Below, piece after piece: positions 49,642 through 59,578 of a stretch of DNA of 64,000 nt (position 1 is the stretch's first letter; the number at the start of each line of letters is the position of its first letter). Source of the DNA: Serratia ureilytica (GTDB lineage: Bacteria; Pseudomonadota; Gammaproteobacteria; Enterobacterales; Enterobacteriaceae); NCBI RefSeq assembly GCF_013375155.1, contig NZ_JABXOF010000016.1, positions 1-64,000 on the forward strand, in the 5' to 3' direction. The notes beneath the pieces are model-generated. The model searched no databases. It saw nothing but the letters and a program-made list of their open reading frames with translations, and had not been told where the DNA came from. Position numbers and translations under genes: made by a program.

Positions 49642-49669
49642 AATATCCTCATAAAAGTAAAATTTTCAA
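49642..49669 (-). promoter_or_regulatory. putative mdtJI promoter
   Basis: On minus, TTGAAA (49669-49664) and GATATT (49647-49642) are 16 bp apart, in an AT-rich region some 45 bp upstream of the leader ORF. The spacing and AT richness are reasonable but the -10 is imperfect. Confidence 0.4.
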
Positions 49670-49853
49670 CTGAGATATTTTTACCATAGCCAAAATAAGA
49701 AAGCAAACTGCCGTTTTCATAAAAAAGCAGAAAAAAACGGGTTAAAAATAAGAAAGTTAATCGCGATAAAAATTAAAAAAGGCCCAACGGAGCGTTGAGC
49801 CTTGCGAGATCCGCGGGTGAGCAAATAAGCGCCAACCCCAGGCCTGGCGCGGG

Positions 49854-50495
49854 TTACAACGCGGCGCCGCTGACGGCGCTGCGCGCCAGTTCAGTGATGC
49901 GCGCGTAGTCGCCGCTTTCGAGCGCATCGGCCGGCGCCAGCCAGGAGCCGCCGATGCACAGCACGCTTTTTAGCGCCAGATAATCGCGGTAATTGTTCGG
50001 CGTAATGCCGCCGGTCGGGCAAAAGCGCACCTGCGGGAACGGGCCGCCGATCGCCTGCAGCGCCTTCACGCCGCCGTTGGCTTCCGCCGGGAAGAATTTG
50101 AATTCGCGCAGGCCGTAATCCATGCCCAGCATCAGTTCAGATACGGTGCTGATGCCCGGGATCAACGGGATTGACCCCGCCGTCGCCGCCTGCAGCAAAG
50201 CGTCGGTCAGCCCCGGGCTGATGGCGAACTGCGCCCCGGCCTCGGTCACCTCCCGCAGCTGCTGTGGATTGATCACCGTACCGGCGCCGATGATCGCCTC
50301 CGGCACCTCTTTGGCGATAGCGCGAATAGCCTCCAGCGCACAGGCGGTGCGCAGCGTCACCTCCAGTACCCGCACGCCGCCGGCAACCAACGCTTTCGCC
50401 AGCGGCACCGCCTGTTCCAGCGTGTTGATCACGATAACAGGCACCACCGGCCCCGCCGTCAGGATCTGTTCAGCGCTGGTTTTCCAGTTTGTCAT
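49854..50495 (-). CDS. eda: KHG/KDPG aldolase
   Basis: The 213-aa length equals E. coli Eda. The class I aldolase has the Schiff-base Lys in [15 protein letters not shown] and [11 protein letters not shown] with the catalytic Glu. It splits 2-keto-3-deoxy-6-phosphogluconate to pyruvate and glyceraldehyde 3-phosphate. The ATG at 50495 is chosen by length (50498 also possible; GGAG upstream). It lies downstream of zwf on the same strand but after a strong terminator, and edd is not between them. Confidence 0.95.
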   Translation of the reverse strand: MTNWKTSAEQILTAGPVVPVIVINTLEQAVPLAKALVAGGVRVLEVTLRTACALEAIRAIAKEVPEAIIGAGTVINPQQLREVTEAGAQFAISPGLTDALLQAATAGSIPLIPGISTVSELMLGMDYGLREFKFFPAEANGGVKALQAIGGPFPQVRFCPTGGITPNNYRDYLALKSVLCIGGSWLAPADALESGDYARITELARSAVSGAAL

Positions 50496-50612
50496 CATTC
50501 TTTCTCCATTACTCGCGGTTAACAATGGCACGCCCCTGCCACAGGGCTCCGCGCAAACGCGCGAACGTCCGGCCGTACCGTAAGTGATGTGGCCCACGCG
50601 CAGATCGCAGGC

Positions 50613-50641
50613 AAAAAAAAGCCGGCAGACGGGCTGCCGGC
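50613..50641 (-). terminator. rho-independent terminator of zwf
   Basis: On minus, GCCGGCAG-CCCGT-CTGCCGGC followed by eight T. A textbook terminator just after the zwf stop. Confidence 0.92.
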
Positions 50642-50649
50642 ATTGCGCA

Positions 50650-52125
50650 TTACTCGAACTCGTTCCAGGAACGGCCGTCGCGGGTGATCATCGCCACCGA
50701 GGCCACCGGCCCCCAGGTGCCCGCCTGATAAGGCTTAGGCGCTTCGTTGTCGGCTTTCCACGCGTCCATGATGGAGTCGACCCACTTCCAGGCCTCTTCC
50801 ACTTCGTCACGGCGCACGAACAGCGCCTGAATGCCCCGCATGGTCTCCAGCAGCAGGCGCTCGTAGGCGTCCGCCACGTGCTCCTGGTTGAAGGTTTCCG
50901 AGAAACTCAGATCCAGCTTGGTAGTCTGCAGGCGGTGCTTGTGATCCAGCCCCGGCACCTTGTTCAATACCTGAATTTCGATGCCTTCGTCCGGTTGCAA
51001 ACGAATGGTCAGCTTGTTTTGCGGCAGCTGCTGATAAGAGTCGCTGAACAGGTTAAGCGGCGGATTCTTGAAGTACACCACCACTTCCGAGCATTTGGTC
51101 GGCAGACGTTTACCGGTACGCAGATAGAACGGCACCCCGGCCCATTGCCAGTTGTCGATGTCCACGCGGATGGAAACGAAGGTCTCGGTGCTGCTGCTCT
51201 TGTTCGCCCCTTCTTCTTCCAGATACCCCGGCACTTTCTTGCCCTGAACGAAACCGGCGGTGTACTGACCGCGCACGGTGGTTTCCCGTACATTGGTCTG
51301 ATCGATGCGGCGCAGCGAACGCAGCACCTTCACCTTCTCGTCGCGGATGCGGTCGGTGGTCAGATCCGCCGGCGGCGACATGGCGATCATGGTCAGGATC
51401 TGCAGCAGGTGGTTCTGGATCATGTCGCGCATCTGGCCGGCCTGATCGAAGTAGCCCCAGCGCCCTTCGATGCCCACCTCTTCCGCCACGGTGATCTGCA
51501 CCGAATCGATGGTGCGGTTGTCCCAGTTGGACGCGAACAGCGAGTTGGCGAAACGCAGCGCCAACAGGTTCAACACCGTCTCTTTGCCGAGGTAGTGGTC
51601 GATGCGGTAGACCTGGGACTCGTTGAAGAACTCCGCCACCTGATCGTTGATCACGCGGGAGGACGCCAGATCGGTGCCCAACGGTTTCTCCATCACCACG
51701 CGCGCCGGCTCATGGTTCAGCTTGGCTTCGCCCAACCCTTTGCAGATGGCGCCGAAGGTGCTTGGCGGCATGGCGAAGTAGTTGATGGTGGTGCGGTGCT
51801 TCTGGTCCAGCATTTTACCGAGTTTGGTAAAGTTCTTGCTGTCGTTGACGTCCAGATTGCAGAAGTCCAGGCGCGCGCTCAGCGTGGCCCAGAGTTCGTC
51901 ATCCAGCTTTTCCTTCATGAAGGTGCCAAGCGCTTCCTTGACCACTTCGGTATAGGCTTTTTTATCCCACTCCGCGCGGCCGACGCCGATGATCCGCGTA
52001 TCCGGGTGGATGTGTCCGGCTTTCTCTAACTGGTACAGGGAAGGCAGCAGCTTACGGCGCGCCAAATCACCTTTCGCGCCGAAAATAACCAGGTCACACG
52101 CCTGGGCTGTAGAGGTTACCGCCAT
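50650..52125 (-). CDS. zwf: glucose-6-phosphate 1-dehydrogenase
   Basis: The 491-aa length equals E. coli Zwf. The NADP-binding start is [20 protein letters not shown] and the active-site motif [11 protein letters not shown]. It makes 6-phosphogluconolactone and NADPH, feeding pentose phosphate and Entner-Doudoroff pathways. GAGGAG lies 6 bp before the ATG at 52125; the frame upstream to 52269 is an extension. A HexR-like box lies 26 bp upstream and hexR is divergent. Confidence 0.97.
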   Translation of the reverse strand: MAVTSTAQACDLVIFGAKGDLARRKLLPSLYQLEKAGHIHPDTRIIGVGRAEWDKKAYTEVVKEALGTFMKEKLDDELWATLSARLDFCNLDVNDSKNFTKLGKMLDQKHRTTINYFAMPPSTFGAICKGLGEAKLNHEPARVVMEKPLGTDLASSRVINDQVAEFFNESQVYRIDHYLGKETVLNLLALRFANSLFASNWDNRTIDSVQITVAEEVGIEGRWGYFDQAGQMRDMIQNHLLQILTMIAMSPPADLTTDRIRDEKVKVLRSLRRIDQTNVRETTVRGQYTAGFVQGKKVPGYLEEEGANKSSSTETFVSIRVDIDNWQWAGVPFYLRTGKRLPTKCSEVVVYFKNPPLNLFSDSYQQLPQNKLTIRLQPDEGIEIQVLNKVPGLDHKHRLQTTKLDLSFSETFNQEHVADAYERLLLETMRGIQALFVRRDEVEEAWKWVDSIMDAWKADNEAPKPYQAGTWGPVASVAMITRDGRSWNEFE

Positions 52126-52554
52126 GTTCATCTCCTCGTTGCAGGATATTTGTAATTTTCTTACATTACTAATGTACTCTGTTTGACTACGGCCAGCAAA
52201 CCCGGCGCAGAAGCAGAAAAAAGACGTTAAGATCTCAGTGGTAGCGCCACTGCGCGCCGGCGCCCTCACAGGCGGGCAAAACTGTAATTTTTCGTCTTTT
52301 TTGACGCTCTGTTACCATTATGAAAGTTAGACACAGGTCATATTCTGGTGAAAAAAGCCTGCATACGCCCTGTCGAGACTGCCAACGGTTACCAGCACGT
52401 AGTATATTTTCACTAAACCGGCATTGATTTCTCCTTTGTTTGCAATCGACATACCCTATCGATTTCAGGTTACAGCCGCTCGTTTGGCGTCTGCTTGCAC
52501 GGCGAACACGGGCGAAATTCGGCGCTGTTGCTTGAAAGCCACAGGGATAAAACC
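52126..52554. other. zwf-hexR divergent intergenic region
   Basis: This 429-bp gap contains the HexR-like box at 52151 and presumably both promoters. No other clear operator was identified by eye. Confidence 0.5.
52151..52165. promoter_or_regulatory. HexR operator of zwf
   Basis: TGTAATTTTCTTACA is a near-palindrome that matches TGTARTWWWAYTACA at 14 of 15 positions. It lies between hexR and zwf, 26 bp before the zwf start. Confidence 0.75.
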
Positions 52555-53445
52555 ATGAGTGACTCTCGTTATATGAATACGCTGGACAAAATCCAGAGCC
52601 ATCTGGAGCTCCTGAGCAAATCTGAAAGGAAAGTCGCCGAGGTGATCCTGGCCTCCCCGCAGACCGCCATTCACTCCAGCATCGCCACGCTGGCGCGCAT
52701 GGCCGACGTCAGCGAACCCACCGTCAACCGTTTTTGCCGTCGCCTTGATACCAAAGGCTTTCCCGACTTCAAACTGCATCTCGCCCAAAGCCTGGCTAAC
52801 GGCACGCCCTACGTAAACCGCAACGTCGAGGAAGATGACAGCGTCGATTCCTACACCAGCAAGATCTTCGAATCGGTGATGGCCAGCCTGGATACAGTAA
52901 AGGCAAATTTGGATATTGCCGCAATCAATCGTGCGGTTGACCTGCTCACCCAGGCAAAAAAGATCTCTTTCTTCGGTCTGGGCGCCTCCGCCGCCGTGGC
53001 CCACGACGCGATGAACAAATTTTTCCGCTTCAATATTCCGGTGGTCTACTTCGATGACATCGTCATGCAGCGCATGAGCTGCATGAACTCCGGCGAGGGC
53101 GACGTGGTGGTGTTGATCTCTCACACCGGCCGCACCAAGAACCTGGTGGAAATGGCCCACCTGGCGCGAGAAAACGACGCCACGGTACTGGCTATCACCT
53201 CGCGCGATACCCCGCTCGCCCAGGCGGCGACCCTCGCGTTGCTGCTCGACGTGCCTGAAGACACCGACGTTTACATGCCGATGGTGTCGCGGATCGCGCA
53301 ATTAACGCTCATTGACGTGCTCGCCACCGGATTTACCTTGCGCAGAGGGGCTAAATTCAGAGATAACTTGAAGCGGGTCAAAGAAGCGCTCAAAGAATCG
53401 CGCTTTGATAAAGGCGTAGTCATTCCCAACAGTTTTGACTCGTAA
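52555..53445 (+). CDS. hexR: HexR, RpiR-family regulator of central carbon metabolism
   Basis: This 296-aa protein has an N-terminal RpiR helix-turn-helix (LSKSERKVAEVILASP and VSEPTVNRFCRRL) and a C-terminal SIS sugar-phosphate domain (ISFFGLGASAAVAHDAMNKF, VLISHTGRTKNLVE). HexR binds KDPG, the Eda substrate, and represses or activates zwf, edd-eda and glycolytic genes. The ATG at 52555 has CAGGGA upstream; E. coli starts six codons later. It lies between its likely targets zwf and pykA. Confidence 0.96.
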   Translation: MSDSRYMNTLDKIQSHLELLSKSERKVAEVILASPQTAIHSSIATLARMADVSEPTVNRFCRRLDTKGFPDFKLHLAQSLANGTPYVNRNVEEDDSVDSYTSKIFESVMASLDTVKANLDIAAINRAVDLLTQAKKISFFGLGASAAVAHDAMNKFFRFNIPVVYFDDIVMQRMSCMNSGEGDVVVLISHTGRTKNLVEMAHLARENDATVLAITSRDTPLAQAATLALLLDVPEDTDVYMPMVSRIAQLTLIDVLATGFTLRRGAKFRDNLKRVKEALKESRFDKGVVIPNSFDS

Positions 53446-53548
53446 CCCGACGAAGAAAAAAGTCGCCGTTCAACAGACATTTGAATGGCGACATCAGAGG
53501 CTGTACCCTGTTAATACGCTCATGCGGGTAACCCGGGTGAAATATCAG

Positions 53549-53563
53549 TGTTGTAAAATTACA
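53549..53563. promoter_or_regulatory. HexR operator of pykA
   Basis: TGTTGTAAAATTACA matches TGTARTWWWAYTACA at 14 of 15 positions. It lies 72 bp before the pykA ATG, between hexR and pykA. Confidence 0.7.
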
Positions 53564-53635
53564 TTTCACGCCTGGTTTCGTTATCCGACGTTATCGCAAC
53601 ACCAATATTTGCTTCACCAGTCAACGGAGTAATAC

Positions 53636-55078
53636 ATGTCCAGACGGCTCAGAAGAACCAAAATCGTTACCACCCTGGGTCCGGCTACAGACCGCGACAA
53701 TAATCTGGAAAAGATCATTGCCGCCGGCGCCAACGTAGTTCGGCTTAACTTCTCCCACGGCAGCCCGGAAGATCACCAGGCTCGCGCAGACAAAGTTCGC
53801 GAAATCGCTGCCAAACTGGGACGTCACGTCGCTATCCTTGGCGATCTGCAAGGGCCGAAAATCCGCGTTTCCACCTTCAAGGAAGGCAAAATCTTCCTCA
53901 ACGTGGGCGATAAATTCCTGCTGGACGCCAACCTGTCAAAAGGCGAAGGCGATAAAGAAAAAGTCGGTATCGACTATAAAGGCCTGCCTGCCGACGTCGT
54001 GCCGGGCGACGTCTTGCTGCTCGACGACGGCCGCGTTCAGCTGAAAGTGCTCGAAGTTCAGGGCATGAAAGTGTTTACCGAAGTGACCGTTGGCGGCCCG
54101 TTGTCCAACAACAAGGGCATCAACAAACTCGGCGGCGGCCTGTCGGCCGAAGCGCTGACCGAAAAAGACAAGGCGGACATCGTCACCGCCGCCAAGATCG
54201 GCGTCGACTACCTGGCGGTCTCCTTCCCGCGCACCGGTGAAGACCTGAACTATGCTCGCCGCCTGGCGCGCGACGCAGGCTGCAACGCCAAGATCGTGTC
54301 CAAGGTTGAGCGCGCCGAAGCGGTCTGCAGCGACGAAGCGATGGACGACATCATTCTGGCCTCCGACGTGGTGATGGTCGCCCGTGGCGATCTGGGCGTC
54401 GAAATCGGCGATCCGGAACTGGTCGGGATCCAGAAGAAACTGATCCGCCGCGCCCGTACTCTGAACCGCGCGGTGATCACCGCGACTCAGATGATGGAGT
54501 CGATGATCACCAACCCGATGCCGACCCGCGCCGAAGTCATGGACGTGGCCAACGCCGTGCTGGACGGCACCGACGCCGTCATGCTGTCGGCGGAAACCGC
54601 TGCCGGCCAATACCCGGCGGAAACCGTGGCGGCGATGGCGCGCGTTTGTCTGGGCGCCGAGAAGATCCCGAGCATCAACGTTTCCAAACACCGTCTGGAC
54701 GTGCAGTTCGACAATATCGAAGAGGCGATCGCCATGTCTTCGATGTATGCGGCCAACCACCTGAAAGGCGTCACCGCGCTGATCGCCATGACCGAGTCCG
54801 GCCGCACCGCGCTGATGATGTCACGCATCAGCTCCGGCCTGCCGATCTTCGCCATGTCGCGGCATGAGCACACGCTTAACCTGACCGCGCTGTATCGCGG
54901 CGTGACGCCGGTGTATTTCGACAGCCACAAAGACGGCGTCATCGCCGCCAACGAAGCCGTCAATCGCCTGCGCGACAAAGGCTTCCTGGTCTCCGGCGAT
55001 CTGGTGATCGTCACCCAGGGCGACGTGATGGAAACCGTCGGCACCACCAATACCAGCCGTATCCTGCGCGTCGAGTAA
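53636..55078 (+). CDS. pykA: pyruvate kinase II
   Basis: The 480-aa length equals E. coli PykA. The PK signature is [17 protein letters not shown] with the active-site stretch [21 protein letters not shown]-terminal [13 protein letters not shown]. It converts PEP and ADP to pyruvate and ATP and is the AMP-activated isozyme. GGAG precedes the ATG. A HexR box lies upstream, a strong terminator downstream. Confidence 0.97.
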   Translation: MSRRLRRTKIVTTLGPATDRDNNLEKIIAAGANVVRLNFSHGSPEDHQARADKVREIAAKLGRHVAILGDLQGPKIRVSTFKEGKIFLNVGDKFLLDANLSKGEGDKEKVGIDYKGLPADVVPGDVLLLDDGRVQLKVLEVQGMKVFTEVTVGGPLSNNKGINKLGGGLSAEALTEKDKADIVTAAKIGVDYLAVSFPRTGEDLNYARRLARDAGCNAKIVSKVERAEAVCSDEAMDDIILASDVVMVARGDLGVEIGDPELVGIQKKLIRRARTLNRAVITATQMMESMITNPMPTRAEVMDVANAVLDGTDAVMLSAETAAGQYPAETVAAMARVCLGAEKIPSINVSKHRLDVQFDNIEEAIAMSSMYAANHLKGVTALIAMTESGRTALMMSRISSGLPIFAMSRHEHTLNLTALYRGVTPVYFDSHKDGVIAANEAVNRLRDKGFLVSGDLVIVTQGDVMETVGTTNTSRILRVE

Positions 55079-55095
55079 TTCACGCCGCAGACGAA

Positions 55096-55130
55096 ATGCC
55101 GGCCGGCTCACCTAGGCCGGCATTTTTTTT
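55096..55130 (+). terminator. rho-independent terminator of pykA
   Basis: A 9-bp stem ATGCCGGCC/GGCCGGCAT followed by eight T. Confidence 0.92.
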
Positions 55131-55162
55131 GCTCTGACACTGCCATTACGACGGAGAACGCC

Positions 55163-56044
55163 ATGCTCCACCAGCACAATCCCGCCTCGACCTATGATGA
55201 GCTCGAGCTCGATGGACGCGGCCTGACGCAGCTCGACGAATCGCTGTTTGCCGGCCACGCGCTGCGCAAGGTCAGCCTGTACAACAATCAGCTGACGGCC
55301 TTCCCTACTCCCCTATTCCGGCACCAGAATCTGCGGGTGCTGAACATCTCTTGCAATCAGCTCGAGCGTCTGCCGCCGGAGATAGGTCAGTTGCAACAGC
55401 TCGAGATGTTCGATTTTGGTCACAACCGCGCGAGCGAACTGCCTGAAACATTGGGGCAGCTGCACCGGCTGAAATACCTCTACCTGAGCGATAACGGTTT
55501 TAGCGACCTGCCGCGTGCGCTGGCGCAACTGCAGCAGTTGGTTTACCTCAACGCGACCGATAACCAGCTGACCGCCTTGCCGCAGGCAATACCGAGGCTG
55601 GCGGCGTTGCAGGAGCTGCGTTTATACAACAATCGCATCCGCAGCCTGCCCGACGAAATCGGGCAACTGCGCGCGCTGCGCGAGTTGCATATCATGAAAA
55701 ATGCCCTGACCACGCTGCCGGCGGAAATGGCTCTGCTCGGCGAGCTTGAAATACTCGATGCGGCCAACAATGCCATCACCGAACTGCCGGCAGCCTTCTG
55801 CCGCCTGCCGCGATTGAGCGAGCTGAACCTGCGTTTTAATCAACTGACGCGCCTGCCGGAAAATATCGGTGAGCTCACGGCGCTGAGAAGTCTGGATCTG
55901 CGCGCCAACCGCCTGAGCGATCTGCCGGAAAGCCTCGGTGAACTGAGCCGGCTGCGCAAGCTGGATCTGCGCTGGAATGATTTCACCCACACGCCCAACG
56001 TCATTGAGATCCTGCGGGCGCGCGGCTGTATGGTGCACATCTGA
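55163..56044 (+). CDS. leucine-rich repeat protein
   Basis: This 293-aa protein consists almost entirely of leucine-rich repeats of about 23 residues, roughly ten units with the pattern LxxLxLxxNxLxxLP (for example LRVLNISCNQLERLPPEIGQ and LRSLDLRANRLSDLPESLGE). There is no signal peptide, secretion motif or E3-ligase domain, so it is probably cytoplasmic and binds another protein. CGGAG precedes the ATG. A single gene after the pykA terminator, convergent with lpxM. Partner unknown. Confidence 0.85.
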   Translation: MLHQHNPASTYDELELDGRGLTQLDESLFAGHALRKVSLYNNQLTAFPTPLFRHQNLRVLNISCNQLERLPPEIGQLQQLEMFDFGHNRASELPETLGQLHRLKYLYLSDNGFSDLPRALAQLQQLVYLNATDNQLTALPQAIPRLAALQELRLYNNRIRSLPDEIGQLRALRELHIMKNALTTLPAEMALLGELEILDAANNAITELPAAFCRLPRLSELNLRFNQLTRLPENIGELTALRSLDLRANRLSDLPESLGELSRLRKLDLRWNDFTHTPNVIEILRARGCMVHI

Positions 56045-56093
56045 AGTGACGCCGGCCAGGGTGTGGCCCGACCGGCGTTAGCGGTAGATAGGA

Positions 56094-57062
56094 TTAACGA
56101 TACAGATCGTCGCGCGAGTAGGGTTCAATCTCCCCTTCCTTGCGCGTCTTCAACAGTTTGAGGATCCAGGTGTACTGCTCCGGGTTCGGGCCCACCAGAT
56201 TCTCCACCTCTTCGTTCATGCGGCGGGCAATGCGCGGATCGTCCGCTTCGGCCAGATCGTCCATCGGCTCGCGAATATAAATATCCAGCATGCTGGTTTT
56301 GCCGTCGTACACCGGGAACAACGGCACGATCGCCGCACGACACACTTTCATCAACCGCCCGACCGCCGGCAACGTCGCCTTATAGGTGGCGAAGAAGTCG
56401 ACAAACTCACTGTGCTCAGCACCGTGATCCTGATCGGGCAGATAGTAACCCCAATATCCCTGGCGAACCGAACTGATAAACGGTTTGATGCCGTCATTGC
56501 GCGCGTGCATGCGGCCGCCGAATTTACGACGCACGGCATTCCACAGGTAGTCGATCAGCTGATTGCGCTGATTGTGGAACATCGCCGCCATCGGTTGACC
56601 GCGCGCGGCCATCAACATCGCCGGCACATCCACCGCCCAGCCATGTGGCACCAGGAAAATCACGTTACGCCCTTCCGCTCGGATCTTGTCCAACACCTCT
56701 TCGCCGTGCCAACGCACGCGCTTGAGCACTTTTTCCGGTTTGGTGCAGGCCAGTTCCGCCATCAGCACCATCGACTGCGGCGCACAGGCGAACATCTGGT
56801 CGATAATGTGCTCACGCTCGCTTTCCGGCAGTTCCGGCAAGCAATACAACAGGTTGATGCGGGCACGACGACGCGCCCCTTTCGCCAGCTTGCCGGCCAG
56901 TGTGCCGATCGCCCCCAGCACCGGATCGCGCAGGCGCGCAGGCACCAGCGAAACGCCGGCCATCAGGCCGGTTCCCAGCCACACGCCCCAGTAGCGCGGG
57001 TATAAAAAGGCTTTTTGAAACTGCGGGATGAACTCTACGTTCGATTTCTTCTCGTTTTGCAT
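56094..57062 (-). CDS. lpxM: lauroyl-Kdo2-lipid IVA myristoyltransferase
   Basis: This 322-aa membrane-anchored acyltransferase has the HX4D motif in VPHGWAVDVPAML and QDHGAEHSEFVDFFATYKATLP. It adds the second secondary acyl chain to lipid A in the inner membrane. It is near E. coli LpxM throughout. The ATG at 57062 matches the family start; one two codons earlier exists. It lies behind mepM and znuA on the same strand, as in E. coli. This window also has an LpxO-like enzyme at 35.9 kb. Confidence 0.95.
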   Translation of the reverse strand: MQNEKKSNVEFIPQFQKAFLYPRYWGVWLGTGLMAGVSLVPARLRDPVLGAIGTLAGKLAKGARRRARINLLYCLPELPESEREHIIDQMFACAPQSMVLMAELACTKPEKVLKRVRWHGEEVLDKIRAEGRNVIFLVPHGWAVDVPAMLMAARGQPMAAMFHNQRNQLIDYLWNAVRRKFGGRMHARNDGIKPFISSVRQGYWGYYLPDQDHGAEHSEFVDFFATYKATLPAVGRLMKVCRAAIVPLFPVYDGKTSMLDIYIREPMDDLAEADDPRIARRMNEEVENLVGPNPEQYTWILKLLKTRKEGEIEPYSRDDLYR

Positions 57063-57143
57063 GCACATGCTCTTCGCTTAGCAATTCGGCTAATCATAAT
57101 TGCCATCACCAATTTTGCAATTAACAACCGCGAACCGCCCAGA

Positions 57144-57175
57144 TAAAACAGCATCGGCCCGCAATCAGGCCGATG
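57144..57175 (-). terminator. rho-independent terminator of mepM
   Basis: On minus, CATCGGCC-tgattgcg-GGCCGATG followed by CTGTTTTA, just after the mepM stop. Confidence 0.8.
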
Positions 57176-57212
57176 AAATTAGCGGCGCCGAAGCGCCGGA
57201 AAAAGGGGGACG

Positions 57213-58535
57213 TTAATCCAGTTGCAGCTGAGGAACCACTTCCTTCACCTGCGCCAGATAATCGCTGCGGTCTTTGCCGCTCAGGCCTTCGGAACGCGGC
57301 AGTTTGGCCGTCAGCGGGTTCACCGCCTGTTGACCGGTCCACAGTTCAAAGTGCAGGTGCGGCCCGGTGGAACGGCCGGTGTTGCCGGAGAGCGCTATGC
57401 GATCGCCACGCTTCACCTTCTGGCCCGGTTTCACCAGCAGCTTTTTCAGGTGCATGTAGCGCGTGGTGTATTGGCGGCCGTGGCGGATCGCCACATAGTT
57501 GCCCGCTGCGCCGCTGCGCTTGGCGATCACCACCTCGCCGTCGCCGACCGCCAGCACCGGCGTGCCGACCGGCATGGCAAAATCGACGCCTTTGTGCGGC
57601 GCCACGCGGCCGGTCACCGGGTTCACCCGGCGCGGGTTGAAGTTGGAGGAGATGCGGAACTGTTTCATGGTCGGGAAACGCATGAAGCCGCGCGCCAGGC
57701 CAGAGCCCTGGCGATCGTAGAACTTGCCGTCCTCGGCGCGGATCGCGTAGTAATCTTTGCCGCCCGTGCGCAGACGCACGCCCAACAGTTGGCTTTGCGA
57801 TTTCTTGCCGTCGAAATGTTCGCGCGACATCAGCACGGAGAACTGGTCGCCCTTGCGCAGTTTGCGGAAATCGAGCTGCCATTGCAGCGCCTTGATCACC
57901 GCATTGATTTCGTTACGGCTCAACCCGGCGTCGCCGGCGCTGCTGACGAAGCTGCCGTTAACGCGGCCGCTGATCACATTGTTGCGCCATTCGCCCTGCT
58001 GCGCCTCTTTCGACTCTTTGAAGCTGTTGCCGACGCGATCGTAGGTGCGGGTTTCGCGACGAGAAACCTCCCAGGTCAACTGCTGCAGATCGCCCGCTTC
58101 GTTCACGGTCCACGACAGCTGTTGGCCGATCTTCAGGTTGCGCAGATCGCGGTTTTGCGAAGCCAGCAGCGTGACATCCGACATATCGATGCCGTACTGC
58201 GTCAGAATGCTGCCGAGGGTATCGCCGGTGGAAACCACATATTCATGCACGCCATCATCGCCGGCATCCTTCTGGTCCAGCTCATCCTGCGGGATTTCGT
58301 CATCGGGGGTGGGTTGGTCGGCATCTATCGGTTCACTGGCTTCGGGGAGCAATGACCGCAACTGGCTGGATTCTAACTCGACGCTCTTGGCGATGGGATT
58401 GTGTTCTGGGTGGTAAACAAAAGGCCGCCAAACAGCGACGGCCAATGTGACGACTGTCAGCGACCCCAGCATGACGCGGTGGGGCCGTGGCAGGTTGTTA
58501 TACGCCAGAGCGATAGTTCGGACTATCTGCTGCAC
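57213..58535 (-). CDS. mepM: murein DD-endopeptidase MepM
   Basis: The 440-aa length equals E. coli MepM. An N-terminal membrane anchor (VMLGSLTVVTLAVAV) is followed by a LysM domain (EYVVSTGDTLGSILTQYGID). The M23 peptidase has zinc ligands in VAPHKGVDFAMP and GPHLHFELW. It cuts D-Ala-mDAP cross-links for cell growth. The start is 20 bp after znuA, so the two are co-transcribed. Confidence 0.96.
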   Translation of the reverse strand: MQQIVRTIALAYNNLPRPHRVMLGSLTVVTLAVAVWRPFVYHPEHNPIAKSVELESSQLRSLLPEASEPIDADQPTPDDEIPQDELDQKDAGDDGVHEYVVSTGDTLGSILTQYGIDMSDVTLLASQNRDLRNLKIGQQLSWTVNEAGDLQQLTWEVSRRETRTYDRVGNSFKESKEAQQGEWRNNVISGRVNGSFVSSAGDAGLSRNEINAVIKALQWQLDFRKLRKGDQFSVLMSREHFDGKKSQSQLLGVRLRTGGKDYYAIRAEDGKFYDRQGSGLARGFMRFPTMKQFRISSNFNPRRVNPVTGRVAPHKGVDFAMPVGTPVLAVGDGEVVIAKRSGAAGNYVAIRHGRQYTTRYMHLKKLLVKPGQKVKRGDRIALSGNTGRSTGPHLHFELWTGQQAVNPLTAKLPRSEGLSGKDRSDYLAQVKEVVPQLQLD

Positions 58536-58555
58536 TCGATATTATCCTCATAAGC

Positions 58556-59503
58556 TTACTTCAGGCAGCTCACGTACTGGCTTGACAGCTGTGTCAGGAA
58601 TTTCCCGTAGCTGTCCTTCCCCAGCGCGATGCCGATGCCCAGCGGGTCCAGCGTTCCGGAACGCACAGTGGTACCCTTGGCGACGGCATTGATTACGGCC
58701 GGCCTGAATTGTGGCTCAGCAAAAACGCATACCGCTTTCTGCTCAACCAACTGTGTTCGAATTTGGTGTAGGCGCTGTGCTCCAGGCTGAATTTCGGGAT
58801 TGACGGTGAAATGGCCCAGCGGACTCAAACCGTAGTGTTTCTCAAAGTAGCCGTAAGCATCATGAAAAACAAAATAACCCTTACCTTGCACAGGCGTAAG
58901 CATGTTACCAACATTTTTGTCAGTTTGCGTCAGCAGATTCTCGAACTGGCGCAGGTTTGCGTCTAATTTGTCCTTATTTTGCGGCATAAGTTCCAACAAT
59001 CTGTCGTGAATCGCGATCGCGGTCACTTTTGCCACCTCCGGCGACAGCCAAACGTGCATATTGTACTCGCCGTGATGATGCCCATGATCGTCATCAGCAT
59101 GGTTATGCGCCTCGCCTGCATGATCATGATCGTCGTCTTCTTCGCCTTTCATCAGCAGCGGCTTCACCGCGGGCAGTTCGCTGATGGCGAGTTTGCGGGT
59201 TGCCGAGATAGGCACCAGCGCCTTGGTCAGGAACGCTTCCATGTCCGGTCCGACCCACAGCACCAGGTCGGCAGAACGCAAACGCTGAATATCGGAAGGC
59301 CGCAGCGCGAAGTCGTGCGGCGAAGCACCATCCGGCAGCAGCACCTCGGTCGGCGTCACGCCGTCGGCGATAGCCGAAGCGATAAAGCCCAGCGGACGAA
59401 TCGTCGTCACCACCGCCGCGGAAGCGCTGCTCAGCGGGCCGGCCATCACGAGTGCGCTGGCCAGCAGCGTGCGCTGCAGCCATTTATTTTTCTGTGCCAT
59501 CAT
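58556..59503 (-). CDS. znuA: zinc ABC transporter substrate-binding protein ZnuA
   Basis: This protein has a signal peptide ending near SASAA and a mature start [19 protein letters not shown]. Zinc ligands include His in GASPHDFAL. The His/Asp-rich loop ([20 protein letters not shown], near 120-140) is typical of ZnuA. HVWLSPE and the [16 protein letters not shown] block complete the site. It is the periplasmic Zn receptor. The start at 59503 has GGGA upstream; the frame reaches 59530, but that overlaps the Zur box. Divergent from znuCB. Confidence 0.95.
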   Translation of the reverse strand: MMAQKNKWLQRTLLASALVMAGPLSSASAAVVTTIRPLGFIASAIADGVTPTEVLLPDGASPHDFALRPSDIQRLRSADLVLWVGPDMEAFLTKALVPISATRKLAISELPAVKPLLMKGEEDDDHDHAGEAHNHADDDHGHHHGEYNMHVWLSPEVAKVTAIAIHDRLLELMPQNKDKLDANLRQFENLLTQTDKNVGNMLTPVQGKGYFVFHDAYGYFEKHYGLSPLGHFTVNPEIQPGAQRLHQIRTQLVEQKAVCVFAEPQFRPAVINAVAKGTTVRSGTLDPLGIGIALGKDSYGKFLTQLSSQYVSCLK

Positions 59504-59528
59504 CAGTAATCCCATCGTTTTCATCAAC

Positions 59529-59551
59529 AAGGCGTGATATTATAACATTCG
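59529..59551. promoter_or_regulatory. Zur operator between znuA and znuC
   Basis: The right half ATTATAACATT is a full match to the recalled Zur consensus; about 16 of 23 bases agree overall. It lies in the short divergent gap, so one box controls both znuA and znuCB as in E. coli. Confidence 0.7.
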
Positions 59552-59578
59552 CTTCGTTCTGCAACCTGTAATCTCGAG

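Larger units (their letters stand above)
49302..49853. other. mdtJ-eda intergenic region
   Basis: This 552-bp region holds the mdtJ leader with its small ORF (49502-49600), a probable promoter at 49642-49669, and an AT-rich stretch to about 49780. At 49781-49805 lies GGCCCAACGGAGCGTTGAGCC, an imperfect hairpin with AACG/CGTT arms that could end eda transcription. Nothing else recognised. Confidence 0.5.

Noticed and set aside
55163-56044. LRR DNA repeats as a tandem repeat array
   Set aside because: The periodicity is at protein level; the DNA units are too diverged to be a recent array.
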